Part shown: positions 43,906 through 56,485 of the stretch, one piece after another
Layout: each line of letters begins with the position of its first letter
Numbering within the stretch: position 1 is the stretch's first letter
Source of the DNA: Struthidea cinerea
Lineage: Eukaryota > Chordata > Aves > Passeriformes > Corcoracidae
Reading direction: 5' to 3'
DNA length: 64,000 bases
Assembly: GCA_013397865.1 (NCBI GenBank)
Contig: VZTI01005061.1
Span: 909,032 to 973,031 of the forward strand
Translations under genes and position numbers: made by a program
The notes under the pieces: model-generated
Told to the model about the DNA's origin: nothing
The model's database searches: none
Seen by the model: the letters and a program-made list of their open reading frames with translations, nothing else

Positions 43906-46900
43906 CATGTTGTTGGAATGTCTTCAACAGGTTTTGTGCTGCCTCAGTGCATGCACACCACCTACCCTCTACCACATGCAATGGAAACTGCTACCAGGCA
44001 TGGACAGCTGACAAACTTTGAGCAGTAGGACTGAGGTGCAGCTTTGGGAGAAGCATGGATTTATGATGACCTGATACATATTATGATATATGACATATAG
44101 GATACATTTTGTGAAATGTCCCTTAGTTGACTAAAAAAAATCAATTACTTGCATCCAAGATTCGTGCTTGAAAGGATTTCTGTCTACAAATGGCCAAACA
44201 GCATAAAAGTTAATTGTTCTAATGTAGCAAGCCATCTGCCCTCACACCCCATTGTTGATCAGAAGAATAGTGGCTTTGCACGGGGTGGGAAATCTGTATG
44301 GGTTATTTTTAGCACCGACTTGTCACACTGTTTGCGAACTTGTCTCGATGGGTTTCCCTGGGCTTTGCATCTCTGGCAACACTGCCACAGTGCAGCAGCA
44401 AACCAGGACTGGCTCTGCCCTTGGCTGCAGGCAGTGAGTTACACTCCCTCCCCGACAATGTTCTTCTCTCTTCTCTGCTGCACAGGGTATGTTGGGGGTA
44501 TCTCGAGTGCCGCAGTGCTGTGGCTGAACAGGCATTCCTTCTTGTTCCAGACGAGACCTGGGACTTGGGCTAGCCTGCTTTAGGTCACCTTGGCTATATC
44601 TGATCGTTACTGCAGTGTGTTGTGCTGACCTATCTGTGCACCAGTGGTCCCAAGCTGCTGGTTTGTACGCAAGAAGCTGGGATGCTGCTGCTTGCCGAAT
44701 ATTGTCTTTTGAATCTTGCTGCAGAGCGAGCAAACCAGAGTATAGATTATCTGATCACATGGCACATGGATTATCGCTTTTTAGTCATAAATAAAACAAA
44801 GCAGAAAAACTGAGATGTGATTTAGAGCACAAACACACAGCCAGTCTGGTTGCTCAGGCTTTGCAGCTCAGGCCAGCACCTACAGAACATAAAGGGTTAG
44901 TTATTCTTGCAGTAGCATGATTAGGTGCTATGAACACTAATGATCCAAAAAGCTCAGTTTTAGCTTACGTGAGAATTGTATCCAACTTCTTCATGCCTGT
45001 TAACTTTGCAGACAGCAGAGTTCCTACAGGAGCCAGAGATCCAGGCAACTAGATGAAAACTCACTGCAAATGCACGTAGTGTCTGACTAGACCTGTGGTC
45101 TGTGGTGGGGAGTTAGACAAGGTGAGACTGTAAAAGGCTGTAATTGTACACAGGAGATGGCTGTGATTGCTTTGAATGTGGAGCCATTGTCAGGAACACA
45201 GAGGGAAAAGCACTGCCTATTTGAGCACTCTTATCTCAAACTTCTGGCTAAGTGAAGTCAGGAAATGATTGGGGGGTGCTGTTGTTGTCTGTGCATTTTC
45301 ACCCCTGGGATTTGAAGAAACTTGGGATTTTGTGCTGCCTTTGGCATGGCTTTGCTACCCTTTGCCAGGTTTCATTAATCAGCAGCCAGGGGTTACATGA
45401 AGGGTATAGTGTCTACCTCATGAGAATTCAAGGACCACAAGGAGAGGTTTCAGTAAAGTTTGTTTAAAGACACTTCAAGGTTTTTAGATTATTTTTGGCT
45501 CCTGAAACATAACTGCCATCCTTTAACTATTATCAATGGCATTAGAGCTTCACGTAGTAACAGCATGCTGGGATCCATGAGAGTGTCAGACTGGCTTGCT
45601 GTTACATGAAAAATGTCACATCTTGCAGCATCTCAGCTCTTGATTTTTGTCTGGTTTTTAGCACTTTGGAATTTGATGCCATCGTATTATCAAAGGGAGA
45701 AATGTCTCAAATTAGAGTCTGCTTTAAACAGATGCTTTGCAGTCTCAGGTAAGTACAATTTGTAGACATAACTTAGAGAAATTTAAATGTTTAAGGCAGC
45801 TACACTCACCAAATTGCTGGGATCCACCTAAACTGCTGAATTTTTACTCCAACTTCCCATTACCCTATGAGGAGATTTTTTCCTTCTGAGGCATTCCCCT
45901 GAATTTGCTCTTATCCCTGAGACTCTGGTGACTTCTGTGCTGAACAGCACCACTATCCCCTTGTCTTTGAGTCTCTTAGGCATCGCTGTTCCCAGTTGTG
46001 TGATGGTGTTGCACTTCATACATCACTCTGTGTGGACAGAAAGCCTTAATTATGGCACGTTAAATGAAACAATATGTAGAGCGTGGGCTAAACTCTGGGA
46101 TATTTTTAGTCTTTGTTGGCCTTGTCATGGCCCTTGCTGTATTTCTCTGGGAAACAGTTGCTGAGTAGCATCGTTTAGCTTGTCCCACATAACTCCAGGC
46201 TCTTGGAAAGCCAGTTTCCTGCCAGGCTTGAGACTTCTGGGACTGCTGTTTTCCCAGTGGGAATGTGCCCATTTTAGCTTATAAGACCTCATGCCTTATT
46301 AATGTTTTGATGAGTGTTTGGGGTGGAAAGGCAATCTTCAGAATTAAGTGTTGTATTTTGGGGGAGTAAACCCCCAAGGTCATGAATTTAAACTGTGGCC
46401 AGGTATGTGTAGCCAACATCTGTATCCCCAAGCTCCTTTTGCAGAGCAATTGGATCACTGGTTCACTGCTGTCGATGGTTCCTGATGCACAGATATTCTC
46501 CTGGAAAGGGACAAGAAGCATTCCTGTGACTGGCAAATGAAAATGCTACAGCTGGGTGGAGGACAGGGAGCCAAATCAATGCCCCCATGGAGAAGCAATC
46601 GCCTTAGTGCCACAGTGGCTGACTGGGCTAAGCTGTCAGCCCGGCGATGGGCAGCATTCAGCTCTGCATGCAAGGCTGTACAGGGAGAAAGCCATGTCCT
46701 GGCTGGAGCTGTGGGACAGAGTCTGTCATGAGGAGATGTCAGGAGATTGGGAAGCGGGATGTTGCAAGGCCAGGGTGGGATTACAGAGAACGTTGAAGAG
46801 CTGGGGTTACGGGGTGACTGAACAGGGAAGCCAGCCTGACCTGGATCCTCTGGCAGCATTAGCATTGCTGTTTCCAAAACAGCTTGTGTGAAATGCTGGG

Positions 46901-49667
46901 GTACAACATGAGGGTGGATGAACCAGGGGCCAGAGACATGGTCCCACCATCTGTCAGGGCCTCTGTTTCACGGCAGAATAGGCAGAAGGGCAGATACGCC
47001 TGTGCTGCCTCCAGCTCTGTGCAAAACCCCCTCCTTTAGCTCAAACCTGAGGCTGATGGCCGTGCACCGAGATCTCTGGCTCTAAGCTGTTGTGCTTAAG
47101 TGCAGACACATGTTCTGCTCTGCCCATTGCTGCAAGCAATGGAAACCTCTAGCAAATGGTTGAGGCAGACATCTAGGGATGGTGATGTCTTAAACTCCTG
47201 TAACATGATTTGCTAGGGCTCGTCTGTTTTTTGAACCTACAGTATTTTCACCTTTGAAATTTCCTCTTACGCTGAGCACTAAAAGCTTCTTTTTTTTTTC
47301 TTTTCTTTTTTTCTTTTGGTGTAATGAGAATTTTGTGTAACAACATGGCTCCAGGAACTGCAGCTTTATGAAGAAGAGGAAGTTATGAGAGATCGTATAA
47401 AATCATGTTCTATTACATTACATAAAAATTAAATAATACCATACTTCAGAAACAGAGGAGCACTTTTATTAGCTGAGAAAACACACATGAAATTTGAGTT
47501 TTACATGCAACAGCACACAAGGTGGGTAGCAGGACTGGGAGCAGAACAGACTTCTTCCCTGTCTTAACACAGAGAGGGGAAAAAGAGAGCAGCTGAAGAT
47601 CCTGAATGTGGAATTCTTCCTCTGCTGGGCAAAGAATTACATTAAGAATTAGAGCAATTTTTTTCTGCAGTCATTATACTTGCTTAGCAAAAGAAGACCC
47701 TTATATGTTCTAGTTTAAAACTAATTGTCCAGTTTTCAAATTGATAAGAATCCAAGGAGTGAATTTAAGACAGAGTTTTTTGAAGAAAATGCTGCTAGTC
47801 CCAAATTGAACCAAGGCTTAGATTAATCACAGTCTTCTGTGCAATATAAGGCATTTGAGAATCCATCTAGTTCATGGGAAAGTGATCTTGGAAGAGCAAC
47901 AAATAAATGCTGTGACCTTTTGACTCTGCTAGCCCTGGAGCTGTATAAGTTTGCAGTCAGGCACTTGGTTCCAGACAGGAATTTTCATTGCTGCAGTGAA
48001 GTAAATCACCATGAGGAGGAGGCCTCTTTGGCCTTGTCTGCATGGAGATGTTTTCAGAACTCTTAATTCTCTGTGGGTGCCCCCTCCATCAGTGACAGTG
48101 TAAATGGGAGCTGAATGGTAGACCTGCTCAGAAAGCCTGAAATACTGGCATCTTAAACCACCCTAATTAAGGCAATACCAGAAATGCCAGCCTTATCTCT
48201 GCTGTGGTCTGCAGTGGCAGGTTTGGCTAAATCCCATCGGTATGGGTTGGATTTACCCCCAGGGCAGATTTAGTGAGGGAACAAAGGGTGCTGTAATGCC
48301 TTGAGATAGCATCATCTTGAGGTGGCACATGCAGGACACTTTCAGTTTGCCATTCCTATGCACATCTGTTTAGCAGTTCAAAGAAGATGAATTAATGATG
48401 GGAAATGAAATAACTTTTGGAAAAATCAATGGTTTTCATGATTATGAATTCAATGATCCTTAGAAACAAATGGTTTTTAAACCTTATGTTTGGGAAAGGT
48501 AATTTCTCTGCAATTAATTTGACTGATTTTTGTTTGTTTGTTTTGCTTCTGTAGCCAGGCAGAGCTATGTCTTCCTCAGCCTCAGTTCACATTTCAGCCT
48601 TTCCTGGATATATGTCCTCTCCAGAGCTTGTGTTCATGGAATTTTGTAAGAACTTACTTATCCTGGGAGCCTCCACTCTTCTCTGCTCTGGATTAAAGCT
48701 GGTCCATGAGTTGCCAAGTTAGTAGGGAGAAAGTCACACTGCGCCTTTGGTCTCATTTCCTTAGGAACCAGGAACAGCACTCATTTTTGTGTAACTATAG
48801 AAACCAGTGCTTTAAAGCAATGACCAGCCAATGCAAGATTTGGGATAAAATTGAGCATTGACAATGATGGTTTCTGCTGATAGGTCATCATGCGCAACGG
48901 AATAAAAGGCCTGATTACCGCTGAGACTGCTTGGGGAGACAGTCCAACCAGGCTGGATGTTGTTTTTTCTGCTTGATTGCCACCTTCTTTGGGAGAGCTC
49001 AGCGTGACACACCTGCGTTGTCACGTGAGGAGAGTAAGAGGGGTTTGTGCTCTGTGCAGTCATTACCAGGTTGTCCAAGGAGAATATGAGGAATATAGCT
49101 TTTCTCATCATTGTAGCTCCTGTTGGGGAACCTTCTGCACCAACAGGCTCTGTCAGTTACTCACTGATACAGCTCCATGAACAGGCATCTGTAGCGAATG
49201 CTCTCTGTGGGCCGTGTGGGCTCTGTCCCTACCCTCAGTACAAGACTAGGCATGTCAAACATGCTGAGATCCATTAAAATGAGTCCTTTTCCTCTAATGC
49301 TGGCAAAACCGGTGCTCTTGCAAGGAGTCTCTCATCACTGTCATGCCTAAAAGTCTGTTATGGAACAGTTCCTAGGACTCAGCTTCAGAGTAGTAGAAAT
49401 GTCTGGAAAAGTACCACAGCCTTTGCTGTTGGCTGTAGAAACCTCTTCTCCTTCCTCAGTTTATGTGCTCAATCTGAATCTGTGAAATGCTGGGGAAACA
49501 ACAGCTTTAAACTCACTTCTCTGAAATACTTCCTTTTCCTCTTTTCATCTTCTCCCATCTGCTCTTTTCTTGCGCTTCGCTTCTGTTCTTTTGGTGATGG
49601 TAAAGACCCCCCCATATTCATTCTGTGGATTTCCTCCCCCTCAGGCAGTTGGTGAAAAGTACAAATG
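43906..49667. other. Non-coding unique sequence, no gene seen
   Basis: No gene supported. The longest frames (144 codons plus at 44149-44583, 136 codons minus at 44323-44733, 140 codons minus at 46455-46877) each overlap an opposite-strand frame and resemble nothing known. A T/C-rich pyrimidine tract lies at 47287-47318. Confidence 0.5.
47287..47318. repeat. Pyrimidine tract (T-rich with C)
   Basis: T10, C, T4, C, T7, C, T4 in direct succession. It could serve as a polypyrimidine tract or be the complement of an old poly(A) tail; neither reading has further support. Confidence 0.8.
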
Positions 49668-49702
49668 GCATTTGATGTAAATCAGAGTAAGATTCTGCCG
49701 GG
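49668..49702. mobile_element. Possible palindromic-family scrap
   Basis: TTTGATGTAAATCAGAGTAA GATTCTGCCGGG resembles the arm 'tg.atgtaaatcagagtaactcc' of the ACACC-type palindromic elements. It is short and single-armed. Confidence 0.2.
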
Positions 49703-52700
49703 TTCCCCCTGCCCCCCTTTCCATGCTCTAGGCATTAGTATAATGAAGGAGAAGGCAGTGATTGTTACTTAATTTACATTCTTTAAGGCAGATACCTTTG
49801 ACCTGTGTGGGGTGGGAAAAGACTGGTCAGTATGGCAATGTGTGAATGTCTAAGTCTGGACTGAGGCTGATTTTTCATGTATTTAGGCAAAGACAGGAAT
49901 GCACCCCCTGCCTTCCTTCTTCAAATCATCCTCACCTGCCATGCCCTCCCTTGTTGCCTCTTTGTGAGCAGTGATTCATGCGCTCACCAAGAACACGGCA
50001 GCTGCAGATGATCCCAGTTCCAGGAATGGTGACGACAACTGCGGCGCTGTTCCACCACCAGCTGAGAAACTCTCCCATAACTGGCCAGAGCAATCACTCA
50101 ATAAAAGGAGAGAAACTTTGGCTGAGAGCTGTGCCAGGGATTTTCTTGTACTATGCATAAAAAAAGCCAGACTTGAAGAGCTAGGTTGGCTCAACCTGTC
50201 CCTGTGCACAGGGGAGTAGAGTCTAGTCCCCCACTGTGTTGTCCACAATATTTCCTCCAACACTGACTCATTTCACCATGACAGAGTGAAGGGAATCAAC
50301 AAGCTTGGTTCTGCCCCTTGTTTTCCCTGTAGGGTGGCTGCACACAGCCTGACGTTTAATGTTTCTTGCAGTGAAGTGGATACAGCTTTTCTCTGGCAGG
50401 ACTGAGGGAACTGGAACTGTCTATGCCACAATCTGTTTCCTGGATTCTGCTCACTGGGAAAGCTGGTGCCAGCCTTTATCAGAGCACATGATGTCTTACA
50501 ATCAAGATCACAATTAGGATTTTTTTCAAAGTCATAAATGGCCCTCCAATGATGTAAAATTTTTCATCCTACTGTGATGGGTACATTGTAGTTCTTCTGC
50601 TCCCCCAGCACATCTTCCTTTTCATAGACAAAGGTCCACCAATTCATTCATTTATCATGTTTTCTGTCTTTCAAAAACTCCTTAAATTTCCATCACTGGG
50701 AAAACATTTAATTGCCTTAAGCCTGCAACATGAGTTTGAGTCTGGTTTGTTGAGGCTTTGAGACCAGACAACTTTATTAACAACAGTGGCTTGCTTTGCA
50801 GATAAATCCTCTTTTTCAGAGAACATCTTTCCTAAAGAGTTTCACAACTGATTATGGACACAAAGAACTCATCAGAAAAAGTTAGTGATACTTAGTGTTT
50901 GGCAAGCCCTGAGTTATTATCCAGTTAATGCTGTGGCACTGTGCATTTCCAGCTGTGTTGCAGTGGCACGCAGACCTCAGCAGCTGTTGCAGAGCTCATC
51001 AAATGGCTGTTGAGCATCATCCCTGATTTGTCATAAACCTAAAGGTTTCTCTGGGGAATGAATGTTATCGCCTGCCACAGCCTGGCTACACTACAGTGAT
51101 GCTCCGGCAGTGTTGTTATCATACATACACTGCTTGTTTGAATTCCTTCCCTCTCCCCTTTGCTTTCATTATTTTTCCTGTTTGTTGGGATAGTTGGGAT
51201 CAGATTATTCATAGCCTTATGCTTCTAACTGACTTGTCTGAAAAAGCAGTCTGGTGTATGCTTATGGCTACCTAGCTTCATGTCTTCCTAACCGGCTGAG
51301 TTTATATTTTAAACAATATTTAGATGCTTAATAAAGAGGCACAGAACATTTTGTGAACTGCTCAGGTACATTGTCCTCAAAAAGAAGAATGGAGTTTTAG
51401 GTGTAAGTTATGGTATGGACAAAACCTATGTTTTATGTAGGATTTTAATATTTGCACTTATTCTGAGTAGGATGAAACACAGAAAATTTCAAAACCGGAA
51501 AGGAAATTCTGAGGTGAGGGAGAGAGGAAGCTTTGTATGGGGTTCACAGAAATGCTTTGTTTTAAGAAGTGTTTATCTTCAGACTCATAATACAGACCAT
51601 GCGGAAGCCAAACCTTATTTCGGAATGTTTTATGCTTTTCAAGGCTTTTCCATGTCTGATTTTCCCCTTTTCATAACTTTCCCAGTTTTCTTTCTTTTTT
51701 TGCCTTTCAGACACAATTTTAGCAGAATTGATATGATACCACAGATTGTTTTGGCTCAAGGAAAAAAAATTCCAAGGATTTTCTGAGCACTTCAGCCTTG
51801 CTGCTGCTGGAAACCCTATTTCAGTACTCATGTACTTCCTAGAGACTTGAAAAATCCATCCTATTATCTGCCGCAAAAAGTGTTTTGCAGATGCAAGAGA
51901 TCACAGTTAAGTTTCTGATCCTGGTGGCCAGATTGCTGAAACTCTCTGTGTTTCACAAATTTTGTGATATTATGTGAACAACAATAAAGTTGTTTTTCTT
52001 TTTGGCTTCTATGATTGTCTCTGCAGGGTCTGAATTATTGCAGTGCCAAGTTTCAGAGCCCAGCTTTTTAACTCAACCAGCACCCCCTCAGTCTTTTAGT
52101 TTGGAAACACCTTGTTCAAGTCTCTGCTAAGTGGCCCTTACGTTTATATGGAAACCTTATCAAAAGAGGTGGAAGTCACTCCTGGCCAAATCTTTTAGTC
52201 TCTGAGAAACACCTTGACAACAGTACTTTTACTCAAGTTGCACTGTAATTGCAACAAATTTGCAATGGTCACTTCCAGGGACACCCAAGTACTACTGACA
52301 GGTGAAAATATTTGTGTGTTTTCACAGAGAATTGTTAATTTCGTGACTGTACTTCTTGCTAAACGTGCCACTCACCGTGACTGGGCTGTGAGTGTCCCTG
52401 TGATTGCTCTATAAATAGCCTGGATGGACAGAGCCCAAACAGAGCACTTAGGCAGTAAGGACTTTTCTGTGGGGCTGCTGGGCTTGTGCAGGTTGTCACT
52501 GTCACAAACAGGCTGCAAAAAATATTTTCAGCTGCTTGAGATAAAATGGGCAGAGGTGGAGACTTTGTGTTGGCTCGAAACATTGAGATGCTTTCAGGCC
52601 AGAAATGTTCTTTCTGCTGCCAGCCCCCTGAAGACTTTTTTGGCCTGAAGGCTCATGTGTTACAGCTTATATATTAGTCCAATAAAAGATATACACGATC

Positions 52701-53844
52701 TGCCTTGTCTTACTATCAGTCCATCTCCTAAAAACTGTTGCTGCAGCTAATGGTGGCTCATATTTGATTTCTATCCAGGGTATTTTAAGGCTGCGAAACC
52801 ATCCAGCAGGATAGGTGTCTGTCTCAGTGCTGTCCTCTGCCTGTTATTATGTATGTTTGTATTAATGACGAGACATCCTGCAGCGTCAGTTGATTTAAAT
52901 ATTGAAGACAAATGTTCTCCTATTTCTCTGCCTTGGGGCTAGGAGTGATTATTCCAGCCTCTTCAGTGTACAGGAATCTGCATCTGTTGAGGTCTCTATT
53001 CTGCTGTGAGCCCAACATATGAACTCAGTTTGCAAATTCATCTGAGAAATCCTAAAATTGGCACCTAGTTCTGCAGGTACCTAAACCAGTACTGTCCAGT
53101 GGTCTAAATACTGCTTTGCTTTAGAAATGCAGCTTTTTTAGACTTGTCTACTTGGGTTAACATCCTTCTGTCTCTTTATTGTTTACATCTTGATGTTTCA
53201 GTATCACCAGGATACATTATTATGACCCTGGGATGCAAACAGTCCACTGCTGATGGTTTTTTTTAGTAACTTGGCAACGTTATCTAAAGCAAAGGAGACT
53301 CTTGAAATTGGGACATACTGCAGTTCACAGGGACAATGAAAAGTATTTGTGGTGCAGAATATTTTGCACATTTGAAATCTCTGTTGTATCAATCTTAATC
53401 AGAAAAGAGTGCCTGGAGCAAAAAAAAAAAAATTGCTGTTTAATGTTTCTGATAAAAGTAGCATTTGCAAAAAAATACATTTAGAAATGGTATAAGAGTT
53501 TCACACAGTAGCCTTAACAATGTTGATAGTGTTGTTTATAAATATGTGGTTAGGGAGATATAAAATTGTAGATCATTGACTTGCTAAGCTATAATACCAT
53601 TTTCTGAGCTATTTAGGTGTGTCAACTGAATGAATGTTTAGAATCCATGCAGCACATGCAGTAAAAATTTGCATGAAGACCATATTGATTTCAGGTGCAG
53701 GGAAAGCATTTCAATGCAGAATAGATGAGCTGCTGGATTTATCTGTATTCTAAGTTGTGAGAATGCAGAATTTGCCCAAGGGACCCCTTCTAGTCCTAAT
53801 GTGAGCTGGTGCAAGGCTGTGGGAGGCATCACATACGAGGTGTA
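49703..53844. other. Non-coding unique sequence, no gene seen
   Basis: Only chance-length frames (up to 123 codons at 51415-51786, overlapped by a 104-codon opposite-strand frame). An A13 run lies at 53420-53432 without a recognisable retroelement upstream. Confidence 0.5.
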
Positions 53845-53900
53845 TTGAATGACTGTGAGCTGCAGCTCTTGGGTTCGGTTCCTGGCCTCTCCTGCATATC
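53845..53900 (+). mobile_element. Possible tRNA-derived SINE head
   Basis: GAGCTGCAGCTCTTGGGTTC GGTTCCTGGCCTCTCCTGC contains GGTTCGGTTCC, close to the Pol III B-box consensus GGTTCGANTCC, with 'ctggcctct' after it as in MIR heads. No A box or core domain could be placed convincingly. Confidence 0.25.
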
Positions 53901-56325
53901 CCAACAAGGCATTCTGTGATGGATTCCATCAAATGGCCTCATTTCTAGCCCTTGACACAAGGGAAAGCTGCTCCCACAACTACATGCAGAGAGGTAGAAG
54001 TGGATGTTGCTCTTCAGTCTGCTCGTGATATGAGTATAGTACTGAGTCACCAGCACTTTTTGGCAGCTGCATGCTGGATTTAGCATTTGGGGGCTGCAGA
54101 GTTGGGATACCAGGAGCAGCAGAAGGCACAGCCCTTGCAGAGCAGTGGGTCAGGGGAGAATCTACATCCCTAGTGAGTGGGAAGTGAAGAAAGCTGGTGG
54201 AAAACAAGAAAGCATGGGGCACATTGCCATTAGTTGCAGAGAAATAACAGGAATTTCACAAAACTGATGCTCATGTGGTGATGTACCATTTGTGATGAAC
54301 TGCCTCAACTTGTCAAGATAATTTTGAATATTTTGTTTGTTCAAGCCAATGTTAAGATCTTCTTGTGTCCTCAGTCTGGAGCTCATTAAGTGTATGACGC
54401 ATGGAAAACTCTGTTTGCCTCTTAATAATGTAATACTGGGGAAAACAAACTCTTAGCCCCATTTTCTGATGGACACCTTCTGCACATTCATATATGTGCA
54501 CTCAGACATTTGTACGTGTGTCTCGCCGTGTCCGAGTGTGGATTTGAAAGTTGCTCTATGCAGAAATCTCACCTGGTCATCAAGAACAAAATATGTAAGC
54601 ACGGAGCTCTGTCCACCTGAGATGGAAACACCTCCTTACTGCCAGTGTTACAGGCAGGTGTTTCTCCAGAGGGAGATATTGAAGAATGCAGTGCATTTAG
54701 GAGTTTGTTGTTGCCTTGCCTCAAAGTGAGGAGAGAATCAATAATTTGTTAGGCTGTGAGCTGACGTCTTGTCTGAGTGCCAGCTCTGGTGTCCTCCAGA
54801 TTAAGCTGCCAAAGTGTCTGAGGGAGTAAAGCGGGATGTAAATTCCACAAGTCATTTTCCTGAAACTCTTATGTGGGAAACCTTTAGAAGCCTCTCAGTA
54901 AGGACAAAATCCTTCCAGGCTTAGTGCTTGTTTGAGCAAAATTCCTTCTGAGGTCAGTAGACCTAATCCTGAAGTCTTATCGCTTGTTTACCTTGATGGG
55001 ATTTGAGTGTGTGTGGGGGGAACAGAGGGTCTTGGGACAGAGGGTATGCTGGAAATGCTTTCCTGGGAGGCTGGAAGAAGCCTGCCAGGCTCTGCAGAAA
55101 TGTCTGCATATGTGAAAGGAAGGCTTGCTTCAGTAAAAATCACCTTGGTTTCCCACTTTCTCAGCAGTGGTAGAAAGAGCAGGTGAGGATCCCTCTTTTC
55201 TCTGAAGGCTCTTTGGTGCCTGTGGGTGGCCCAGCCCCATCTCTCAGGGACGGTGCATTTCAAAATTCCATGTGTATGCTTCTAAAGTGATTTGCATCTC
55301 AGACTTTCTTTTGCATCCTAGATGAAAAAGCCCCCCGTGCTGGCAACCCACTCATATCTTCTCAATTGTAACACAATCCATCAAAGTGATAAGTAGTGTC
55401 AAATACAGAAGCAGATGAGAGCTGAAACGTTGGTTTCTCTTATCCTTGAGCTGGGAAACAAACTCTGAGTTTGCCGTGTGGCTCTGGGGAGAGAACCTTG
55501 CAGGGGGCTTTGGAGCAGGTCCTGGCTCTGCTTGCCCCATGTGGTGTCATAGTGAAACCCCATAGAGGGCCCCTTGTCCCTGCATTGCAAATCGTGGCAT
55601 GCCAACTGTGCCCTCAGCAGAGAGTTCTCCTGCCTGTCTCTTTTCCTCCCCTCTTTCTCCTTGCAAATTGAAATCTATCTCCTTTATAACAGACTTGGCC
55701 TTTATTAGCCAAAGATCATGCCTCTTTATTAACCTTTCAGTAAGGCTACATCAGCTGAGTGAAACACCGTTCAGCGGGGCATATGGTATCATAAAAGTCA
55801 CTGCTGGTGTCACACAGCTGTGTACAATTTTGTTTGGTTTGAGGCTTTTTGCTTTTTAGTAAAGAGATGGAAAATGTTCTTTTCTTCTTTTCTGCTTTCT
55901 GGTGAGTGACTTATAAACAGCCTGTGTGAAATTGCCTCTGGAAAATACAATCAGAAAAATATATAGGCTGTTGCATTGTTTCTAAGAATCCCAGGTCAGG
56001 GTGCAGCGGAGATTCTGTAAAGTTTCATTAAAAGTAAAGAAGGAATACTAAATGCTCTGCTGCTGGTCCAGGGAAAGTAAAACTTCGTCAAGTAACATTG
56101 GGCCATCTTGTACTTAATTCCCTGCTGCTTATCTAAAGCACATTTCTTACATTCAATAGATTTCTACTTCTGGCAGTTTATAACTCCATGAGTTTAAGAG
56201 TCTTTGACTAATTAAGAGCAGAGAGATTTTCACCATGCTGCCATAGCCCCACTGGAAGAATAATTTTCAAGTGTTTTGCTCTTTGGGGGCATATGAGGCC
56301 AAAATTACAAATAAGTGTCTGTGTA
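53901..56325. other. Non-coding unique sequence, no gene seen
   Basis: No gene recognised. Around 54,935-54,965 the motif GAGCAAAATTCCTTCTGAGG TCAGTAG resembles a scrap of the palindromic family ('aggcaaaactcccactgaagtcaatgg') but is too short to call. Confidence 0.45.
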
Positions 56326-56428
56326 ACTATACATATACATCTATACTCACACACATGCATATATATACAGTATATACAGACGTATACATACATGCACACA
56401 AACATATATGTATATATATAGACACATA
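56326..56428. repeat. Compound TA/CA microsatellite
   Basis: Imperfect ATACATATAC, CACACA and TATATATA units alternate for about 100 bp. Such compound arrays are typically variable between individuals. A minus-strand frame through it gives a Tyr/Cys/Ile repeat peptide, an artefact. Confidence 0.85.
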
Positions 56429-56469
56429 AATGTGCTCAGATTATATCTATGTCCATATCCACATTTGTT

Positions 56470-56485
56470 AAAAAAAAAAAAAAAA
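56470..56485. repeat. Poly(A) run of 16
   Basis: Sixteen consecutive A, following TTTGTT. No SINE or LINE body is recognisable directly upstream; the preceding sequence is the TA/CA microsatellite. Confidence 0.9.

Noticed and set aside
50590..50740. Possible L2/CR1 antisense fragment
   Set aside because: Only isolated words resemble LINE 3' regions, without correct order.
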